Source: JANWHF01 sp036276235 (GTDB lineage Bacteria; Planctomycetota; Phycisphaerae; Tepidisphaerales; Tepidisphaeraceae). Taken from it: a stretch of 12,294 bases of DNA. This document shows, piece by piece, positions 1-4,924 of this stretch (position 1 is its first letter; the number at the start of each line of letters is the position of its first letter). The DNA lies in the NCBI GenBank assembly GCA_036276235.1, contig DATBDZ010000211.1:1-12294 (forward strand), read 5' to 3'. Below the pieces are notes generated by a model that was not told the origin of the DNA, made no database searches, and saw only the letters and a program-made list of their open reading frames with translations. A program made the translations under genes and the position numbers.

Positions 1-61
1 CCTCCATGCGTTGGCGACAGTCGGGCGTTAGACGAACGATGTGTTTACGATTGCCATCCAT
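1..61 (-). CDS. Partial ORF, N-terminus resembling an IS630-type transposase
   Basis: Only the first 20 codons lie in the window; the gene runs off the left edge. The peptide contains KHIVRLTPDCRQRME. This resembles the opening beta-strand and helix of IS630/Tc1-mariner family transposases, whose N-termini often read like 'Y/H-I-V-x-L-T-x-E-x-R-x-x-L-E' just before a helix-turn-helix. The start is the ATG at 61-59, preceded by AAGGAG five bases upstream. A second ATG four bases further in leads to an early stop, so it is not used. The catalytic DDE residues would lie outside the window and cannot be checked. It follows the DUF1501 gene on the same strand. The family call rests on a short match and is tentative; that a gene starts here is more secure. 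Confidence 0.45.
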   Translation of the reverse strand, partial: MDGNRKHIVRLTPDCRQRME

Positions 62-66
62 GGCGT

Positions 67-72
67 CTCCTT
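67..72 (-). promoter_or_regulatory. Shine-Dalgarno site of the left-edge ORF
   Basis: The minus strand reads AAGGAG, then a 5-nt spacer, then the ATG at 61. This fixes the start of the truncated ORF and argues that it is a real gene and not a chance frame. Confidence 0.6.
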
Positions 73-139
73 GAAGTTGAGCGAGTTATCGCACAACTGG
101 AGCAGGAACGCACACCAGAATAAAATGGATGGCGTACTA

Positions 140-154
140 CATGCTGAAGCATCT
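140..154. repeat. Short remnant of the GTCATGCTGA hairpin repeat
   Basis: The minus strand reads AGATGCTTCAGCATG, a 15/15 match to the shorter right arm of the hairpin at 1660-1724. It begins two bases after the DUF1501 stop codon. The match ends abruptly at 140, where the repeat consensus would continue with AC. The sequence is itself a small hairpin (ATGCT-TC-AGCAT). It may be a truncated copy whose far side was lost when the neighbouring element at the left edge arrived. Chance similarity of a short palindrome is not excluded. Confidence 0.45.
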
Positions 155-156
155 CG

Positions 157-1572
157 TCACGCGATCAGCGCATCGATCACCTCTCCATGCACATCCGTCA
201 GCCGCATATCTCTCCCGCCCCAGCGGAAGGTCAGGCGTTTGTGATCGACGCCCAGAAGTTGCAGGATGGTCGCGTGCAGGTCGTACATTTCCATGCGGCT
301 TTCGACGACTTTGTAGCCGTATTCGTCCGTGGTGCCGTAGATGGTGCCGCCCTTGGCGCCGCCGCCGGCCATCCATAGGGAGTAGGCGTATGGGTCATGA
401 TCGCGGCCGTCGGAGCCTTGCGAGAAAGGCGTGCGGCCAAACTCGCCGGCCCAGAGCACCAGCGTTTCTTCGAGCATGCCGCGGCCCTTGAGATCGCGCA
501 GTAATCCCGCGATCGGCTGATCGACCGCCAGCGCGTTTTCGGTGTGGCCTTTCTTCAATTTGCCGTGCTGATCCCAGCGATCGTTGGGCGGGATGCTGGG
601 GCAGGTGAGCTCGACGAAGCGCACGCCGCGCTCGATCATGCGGCGGGCCAGCAAACATTGCCGCGCGTAAATGCGCGTCTTCTCGTAGGGCGCATCTAAC
701 CCATACAGGCGTTTGGTCGCTTCTGATTCTCCGGACAGATCCATCAACTCCGGTACGGCGGACTGCATCTGAAACGCCAGCTCGTAATTGCCGATCGCCG
801 ACTCGACGGCGTCGGCGTGGCCCTGGCGATCCAACAGATTCCCATCGAGCTGCGCGACCAGATTGAGCTTGTCGCGCTGCGCCATCGCGCGCTTTTCACG
901 GGGCGCGATATTGGCGACGGGTTGATCGGCCGGCTTGAAGATCGAGCCCTGAAAGGTCGCGGGAAGAAATCCGTTGGCGAAATTATCAACGCCGCCGGGT
1001 GGAATGAGGCCGCCGTTGAGGACGACGAAGCCGGGAAGATTTTGATTGACCGAGCCAAGGCCATAGGAAACCCACGCTCCCATGCTCGGGCGGCCCTGCT
1101 GGCCGTTGCCGGTGTGGAGGAAATAATTGGCGCTGGTGTGCTCGGAAAAGTTGCTGGTCATCGAGCGGACCACGCACAGATCATCCGCCAGCTCGCGTAC
1201 GAACGGGAACAGATCGCTGACGGGCGTTCCACATTTTCCGCCGGGCCGAAAGGCCCACGGGCTGCCGAAGGTGTTGCCATTATTGTTGAACTGTGTCGGC
1301 TCCATCTTCATCTTAAAAGGCTCGCCGTGTTCTTTATTGAGGCGAGGCTTAGGATCGAACGTATCCATCTGCGCGGGGCCGCCGTCCATGTAGAGGAAGA
1401 TGACATTCTTGGCGCGCGGCCGAAAATGCGCCGGACGCGGGCTCATGGGCGAAGCGCCAAATGCGCGGCTCTGCGACAGCGCGGCCAAAGCCATCGCGCC
1501 AAAGCCATTGGCGCAGCGCGACAGCATCTGTCTTCGCGAGATGGGTGGAAGATGGAAGCGGTTGCAGTGCAT
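157..1572 (-). CDS. DUF1501 protein, Tat-exported, alkaline-phosphatase/sulfatase fold
   Basis: A 471-residue protein, full length for DUF1501, a family very common in planctomycetes and usually encoded beside DUF1549/DUF1553 genes, as here. It begins with a twin-arginine type signal: SRRQML at residues 12-17 followed by a hydrophobic stretch (about 22-32). Family landmarks are all present: YMDGGPAQMDTFDPK at 61-75 (first metal-site region of the alkaline phosphatase-like fold), EFGRTP at 377-382, GRDHDP at 389-394 and DLHATILQLLG at 431-441 near the C-terminus. The biochemical role of the family is not established; export to the periplasm is inferred from the signal. The frame can be extended to a TTG at 1596, but that start lies inside a repeat hairpin, so the ATG at 1572 is preferred. 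No clear Shine-Dalgarno precedes it; a hairpin ends eight bases upstream. The gap to the upstream DUF1549/1553 gene is 286 nt and full of repeats. Confidence 0.9.
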   Translation of the reverse strand: MHCNRFHLPPISRRQMLSRCANGFGAMALAALSQSRAFGASPMSPRPAHFRPRAKNVIFLYMDGGPAQMDTFDPKPRLNKEHGEPFKMKMEPTQFNNNGNTFGSPWAFRPGGKCGTPVSDLFPFVRELADDLCVVRSMTSNFSEHTSANYFLHTGNGQQGRPSMGAWVSYGLGSVNQNLPGFVVLNGGLIPPGGVDNFANGFLPATFQGSIFKPADQPVANIAPREKRAMAQRDKLNLVAQLDGNLLDRQGHADAVESAIGNYELAFQMQSAVPELMDLSGESEATKRLYGLDAPYEKTRIYARQCLLARRMIERGVRFVELTCPSIPPNDRWDQHGKLKKGHTENALAVDQPIAGLLRDLKGRGMLEETLVLWAGEFGRTPFSQGSDGRDHDPYAYSLWMAGGGAKGGTIYGTTDEYGYKVVESRMEMYDLHATILQLLGVDHKRLTFRWGGRDMRLTDVHGEVIDALIA

Positions 1573-1580
1573 GAAATCTG

Positions 1581-1620
1581 TGGCATGGGTTTTCAACCCA
1601 TGGCCGCGGTACGCCGCGGC
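1581..1620 (+). repeat. Double-hairpin element, copy 1
   Basis: Two perfect hairpins abut with no gap. Hairpin I has an 8-bp stem, CATGGGTT over loop TTC (1584-1602). Hairpin II has a 7-bp stem, GCCGCGG over loop TACG (1603-1620). The element ends eight bases before the DUF1501 start codon, so on the minus-strand transcript it occupies the place where a ribosome binding site would be. A second copy in opposite orientation is at 1812-1851. Confidence 0.8.
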
Positions 1621-1659
1621 TCAAGGCGTCGTCATCCGATCATATTAGCCGAAGGATCC

Positions 1660-1724
1660 GTCATGCTGAGGTACTCCGAAGCATCTGGCTGTTTCGCCGA
1701 TCGGGCCAGATGCTTCAGCATGAC
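1660..1724. repeat. GTCATGCTGA hairpin repeat, asymmetric copy
   Basis: An inverted repeat. The left arm at 1660-1689 (30 nt) begins GTCATGCTGA, and the right arm at 1705-1724 (20 nt) is its reverse complement but lacks ten bases containing GGAGTACC. The loop is 1690-1704. The full symmetric form is at 10956-11031. It lies in the non-coding gap between the DUF1549/1553 and DUF1501 genes. A 66-residue minus-strand frame across it (1832-1632) is only a translation of the repeat. Confidence 0.85.
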
Positions 1725-1794
1725 GGGCTTCGAGCGTTGCAAAGTTGAAAAAGTGTCGTCGAATTCGCGGTCGCTTCGCTCCTTACTGATTTGA

Positions 1795-1806
1795 CCGGAG
1801 TACCGG
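1795..1806. repeat. Small CCGG-AGTA-CCGG hairpin
   Basis: A 4-bp stem over an AGTA loop, located five bases to the left of the double-hairpin copy 2. Its core GGAGTACC is identical to the core of the adjacent hairpin at 1812-1829. It is short and could be accidental, but the shared loop and position make it likely to be part of the same repeat cluster. Confidence 0.4.
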
Positions 1807-1811
1807 CCAAC

Positions 1812-1851
1812 GTCCTGGAGTACCAGGACCACGGGTTGGAAACCCGTGCCA
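1812..1851 (-). repeat. Double-hairpin element, copy 2
   Basis: The reverse complement aligns without gaps to 1581-1620 over 40 nt (30 identities). Hairpin II is GTCCTGG over AGTA (1812-1829) and hairpin I is CACGGGTT over GGA on the plus strand (1830-1848). All ten differences from copy 1 either fall in loops (two) or form four compensatory base-pair changes. It starts seven bases after the stop codon of the DUF1549/1553 gene, so it would form in that gene's 3' UTR. No T-run follows, so it is not a standard intrinsic terminator. Confidence 0.85.
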
Positions 1852-1858
1852 CCTTAAT

Positions 1859-4717
1859 TCAATTCAGGAAAATGAACTCCTTTGAATTGAACAATGCCTG
1901 CGCCAGGTCGGCCCATAGTCGCCGATCGGCGGCGCGAGTTTCCGCTGGAATATCCAGGACTTCGGCCTGCTGATCGAGAAACGCCTGGACCTGGGAAAGC
2001 TCTTTGGGCGTCGGCGGCCGCGCGAAGGCGGATTCGTACATCTTTGTGATTCGAGTTTCGGTGCTGAGATCTTTTTCGCTCAGGAGGCGCTTCGCCCAGA
2101 CGTCGGCCTGCTGCGCGACGAAAGGGTCATTCATAAGCGTCAGCGCTTGCGCGGGAACATTCGACACGGTTCGGCGGCCCATCGTGCTGAAGGGGATCGG
2201 CATATCAAAGGCGAGCAGCATGGGCGGCAAAAAATTACGCCGCACGGCAAGGTAAATGCTGCGGCGGCCGTTGCCGTCGAGCGGGCCGCTGGTGGCGGGC
2301 TTGCCGCGGCCATCCATGAAGGGCGTCAGATAAACGTCCACCGACGCGCCGAACATCGTGTCATCGAGCCGGCCGGAAACAGCCAGCATCTGGTCGCGAA
2401 TCCACTCGGCGTCGAGCCGCCGCAGGTTGGCGTGATGGAGAAGAACATTGTTCGGATCAAGCTGCTCGGCTTGCGCATCCGTCGCGGCACTGCTCATCTG
2501 ATACGTGCTCGAGAGCATAATCGCGCGGATCGTTTTCTTGATGCTCCACCCATCACGCACGAATCGGTCGGCCAGATGATCGAGCAACTCCGGATGGCTT
2601 GGCGCTTCGCCGAGCGCGCCGAAATTATCGACCGACGCCACGATGCCCCGGCCCATCAGATGCTGCCAGATGCGATTGACCATGACGCGGCTGACAAACG
2701 GATCGCTCGGATCGACAAGCTGCTTCGCCAACTGCAGTCGGCCGCTCGTCTGCTCGCCGCAGGAAGGCTGCTCGCCGCCGACGATTGCTTGCAGAAAATG
2801 CCGCGCGACCGGGGCGGCGGGCGTTCTGGGGTTTCCGCGGGTCAGCAGGTTCTCATCGAAACCGTTCCCGTCGGCGATGGCCGGAGCGTAGATCGGCGCG
2901 GGAATTTCGCGATCCAATCGCCGGGCTTCCTTCGCGTATTCATCGAGCTGCGATTGAATCTGCGCCGGCGGCTGCATCGCCTTGTTATCCAGCAACCAGT
3001 TGATGAGCTGACAATCTTCATCGGTCGCGCGGCCGTTGCGCCAGCGATCGACTGCTTCTGCTGAAATTGCACCATACGCTGCTTCGAGCGACTGGCGAGA
3101 AGTGACCGAAGGATCCTGCAGTGCGCGAAGCGCCAGCCGGCTGGGCGGCGGCGCGGGTTCGGGAGAATCGGCGTCGGCGAAGCGGATTTGATCGACGCAA
3201 ACCCAGCCATCGCCGTCATCAATGATCTCAATGTGCGCGCGATGGCCAAGGTAGCGGCCGACATCCTGCGCCTGGCGATGCCAGATAAATTGGCCCTTCG
3301 TATCGACCGAAAATGCAGCGCCGGCGAAGAGCAGCGCGCTGAACTGATCCATCATGTAGCCGTCGATGATCAGGCGAATTTGGGCATGCTGGCCGGCCAG
3401 GTGATAGAGAATCTGCGGGCGCGTGAGGGTGAAGGTGGGCGAGCGAAGTACGCCACGTGCGGCACTGCCATGCGAGCGGCTGTCGGCCCGGTTTGCCGGC
3501 GCAGCGCGGAAACCGGCATCGGTGAGAATTATTTGGCCGGCAGCTGTGGGATGCGCGTCGAATGCCCAGCCGGCCGCGAACCAGTGGGCGAGTGATCCGT
3601 CATCGGTGCTCATGAACGGCGTGCTCTTCGCCGCCGTTTCGTCGGCGCGTTTTTGCTCGGCGAGCAGCTTGCTGATGGCTTGACGTCGATGCTGGTCGAA
3701 CAATGCATCGTCGGGAGCATTTGCGAGCACGGACCACGCATACATCGGATGTGATGGCGCAATTGCATCGACCGCCACATCGCTAAGCGCCGGTGTCGGC
3801 TGAAGCGCGTCGCTGAGAAGCTGTGCCGCGTGTCGGTGAACTTGCTGCACCTCCGCCAGCTTTTGGTTGATCTTCCGCTCGGGATCGAGCATCGCCTCCT
3901 GGCGGCGCGAGCTTTCGAGATAGCCGCACAGGGCGTAGTAATCCGCCTGGCGGATTGGATCGAACTTGTGATCGTGGCATCTCGCGCAGGCGATCGTCAG
4001 TCCCAGAAACGTCTTGCCGAAAACGTCGATCTGATTATCGAGCCGATCGCACTGATGCTGGCGGACATCGACCGGCGCGTGCGTCTGCTCTCCAAAAAAC
4101 CAGAAGCCGGTGGCGATGATCGATTCGTTAAACGATGCCTGCGGATTGAGGCGCGGCTGCGGCAATAAATCTCCAGCGACGTGCTCCATCACAAACTGGT
4201 CGTAAGGAACATCCGCATTGAACGCGCGGATCAGATAATCGCGATAGCGCCACGCGTTGGCGATTGGGTAATCGAATTCGTGGCCATACGTCTCGGCATA
4301 GCGGACCAGATCCATCCAGTGCCGCGCCCAGCATTCGCCAAAATGCGGCGAAGCCAGCAGCCGATCGACGACTTTCGCGAATGCATCCGGCGATGAATCC
4401 GCGACAAACTCCTCCACCTCGCGCGGCGTCGGTGGAAGGCCGATCAGATCAAACGTCGCCCGCCGGATCAGCGAGCGCCGGTCCGCTTGTGGCGCCGGAG
4501 AAAGATTGGCCTGCTCCAGCTTCGACAGGATGAATTGATCGATGGGATCATGCACCCAGCCGCGATTGCTGACGGTGGGCGGCGTTTGCGCCCGAATCGG
4601 CTGCCAGGCCCAGCCATGCGATTTGCGCGCCTGGAATTCGGCGTCCGTCATCTCCCCGGCGGCGCGGACGGTGACGCAGAGCGCCAAGAGCGAAAGGATG
4701 AATACGCCGATTCGCAT
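1859..4717 (-). CDS. DUF1549/DUF1553 protein with CxxCH motif and carbohydrate-binding-like insert
   Basis: A 952-residue secreted protein. Domains in order: signal peptide (1-20), a short linker, DUF1549 (about 56-270) with the motif CARCHDHK (heme-type CxxCH at 244-248), a helical stretch (about 280-360), a beta-sandwich (about 370-515) ending in DGWVCVDQIRF, and DUF1553 (about 635-952), which ends in the typical NSKEFIFLN. The middle domain resembles modules found in planctomycete DUF1553 proteins and some levanase-like enzymes (pattern SPTFTLTRPQILYHLAG, then a GW-x-x-VDQI ending). It is plausibly carbohydrate-binding. The separate N-terminal planctomycete cytochrome domain found in many relatives is absent. 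The frame extends upstream to 4807, but the extra residues translate a repeat; the ATG at 4717 directly precedes the signal peptide and has GGAG eight bases upstream. It is known in the PVC group as a partner of DUF1501 proteins; its reaction is unknown. Confidence 0.92.
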   Translation of the reverse strand: MRIGVFILSLLALCVTVRAAGEMTDAEFQARKSHGWAWQPIRAQTPPTVSNRGWVHDPIDQFILSKLEQANLSPAPQADRRSLIRRATFDLIGLPPTPREVEEFVADSSPDAFAKVVDRLLASPHFGECWARHWMDLVRYAETYGHEFDYPIANAWRYRDYLIRAFNADVPYDQFVMEHVAGDLLPQPRLNPQASFNESIIATGFWFFGEQTHAPVDVRQHQCDRLDNQIDVFGKTFLGLTIACARCHDHKFDPIRQADYYALCGYLESSRRQEAMLDPERKINQKLAEVQQVHRHAAQLLSDALQPTPALSDVAVDAIAPSHPMYAWSVLANAPDDALFDQHRRQAISKLLAEQKRADETAAKSTPFMSTDDGSLAHWFAAGWAFDAHPTAAGQIILTDAGFRAAPANRADSRSHGSAARGVLRSPTFTLTRPQILYHLAGQHAQIRLIIDGYMMDQFSALLFAGAAFSVDTKGQFIWHRQAQDVGRYLGHRAHIEIIDDGDGWVCVDQIRFADADSPEPAPPPSRLALRALQDPSVTSRQSLEAAYGAISAEAVDRWRNGRATDEDCQLINWLLDNKAMQPPAQIQSQLDEYAKEARRLDREIPAPIYAPAIADGNGFDENLLTRGNPRTPAAPVARHFLQAIVGGEQPSCGEQTSGRLQLAKQLVDPSDPFVSRVMVNRIWQHLMGRGIVASVDNFGALGEAPSHPELLDHLADRFVRDGWSIKKTIRAIMLSSTYQMSSAATDAQAEQLDPNNVLLHHANLRRLDAEWIRDQMLAVSGRLDDTMFGASVDVYLTPFMDGRGKPATSGPLDGNGRRSIYLAVRRNFLPPMLLAFDMPIPFSTMGRRTVSNVPAQALTLMNDPFVAQQADVWAKRLLSEKDLSTETRITKMYESAFARPPTPKELSQVQAFLDQQAEVLDIPAETRAADRRLWADLAQALFNSKEFIFLN

Positions 4718-4725
4718 TGAACATT

Positions 4726-4729
4726 CTCC
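4726..4729 (-). promoter_or_regulatory. Shine-Dalgarno site of the DUF1549/1553 gene, partly formed by a repeat
   Basis: The minus strand reads GGGAGA, with GGAG eight bases before the ATG at 4717. Half of the site belongs to the outer arm of the composite repeat that begins at 4728, so the repeat supplies part of the translation signal. It supports the internal start over the longer frame. Confidence 0.5.
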
Positions 4730-4853
4730 CTCTCCCCTGTACTCAGGGGAGAGGGTCGGGGTGAGGGGACGGATGCGCCGGCTGGCGTAGTACGCCGTTT
4801 GGCCCATCGCTGTCCCCTCACCCTACCCTCTCCCCTGAGTACAGGGGAGAGGG
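4728..4853. repeat. Composite palindromic element, short form (A - 41 nt - B)
   Basis: Two facing units: A at 4728-4770 (minus orientation) and B at 4812-4853 (plus). Each contains a perfect hairpin with 12-bp stem CCCTCTCCCCTG over an AGTA loop, joined to a GTCCCCTCACCC-type tail that points inward. The 41-nt spacer (4771-4811) holds a small palindrome, GGCGTA-G-TACGCC (4784-4796). The whole unit is an inverted repeat and is flanked by TTCT on both sides (4724-4727 and 4854-4857). It fills most of the 207-nt gap between heme protein 2 and the DUF1549/1553 gene. Translations of it give the repeat peptides LTPTLSPEYRGEG and LSPVLRGEGRVRG, which should not be read as protein. Confidence 0.9.
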
Positions 4854-4924
4854 TTCTAAGAGCGCGCGGGTTCTGGGGCTCGTTTTCGATAACCATGGGC
4901 GAGCCGCCCGTGCCGCTTTATATT

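Noticed and set aside
817..1794. 325-codon plus-strand frame opposite DUF1501
   Set aside because: It runs antisense through a clear DUF1501 gene, with no recognisable motifs; long antisense frames are expected at this GC content and codon bias.
1632..1832. 66-codon minus-strand frame in the gap between DUF1549/1553 and DUF1501
   Set aside because: It is a translation of the intergenic repeats (contains DASEYLSMT); it has no independent coding evidence.
2147..3064. 305-codon plus-strand frame opposite the DUF1549/1553 gene
   Set aside because: It is antisense to the DUF1553 part, with composition typical of a shadow frame.
4648..4896. 82-codon minus-strand frame across the composite repeat
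   Set aside because: It is mostly repeat translation (LSPVLRGEGRVRG) and overlaps the start of the DUF1549/1553 gene in another frame.
4897..4909. GGGC-GAGCC-GCCC hairpin downstream of heme protein 2 as a terminator
   Set aside because: It has only a 4-bp stem and no T-run; likely accidental in GC-rich DNA.
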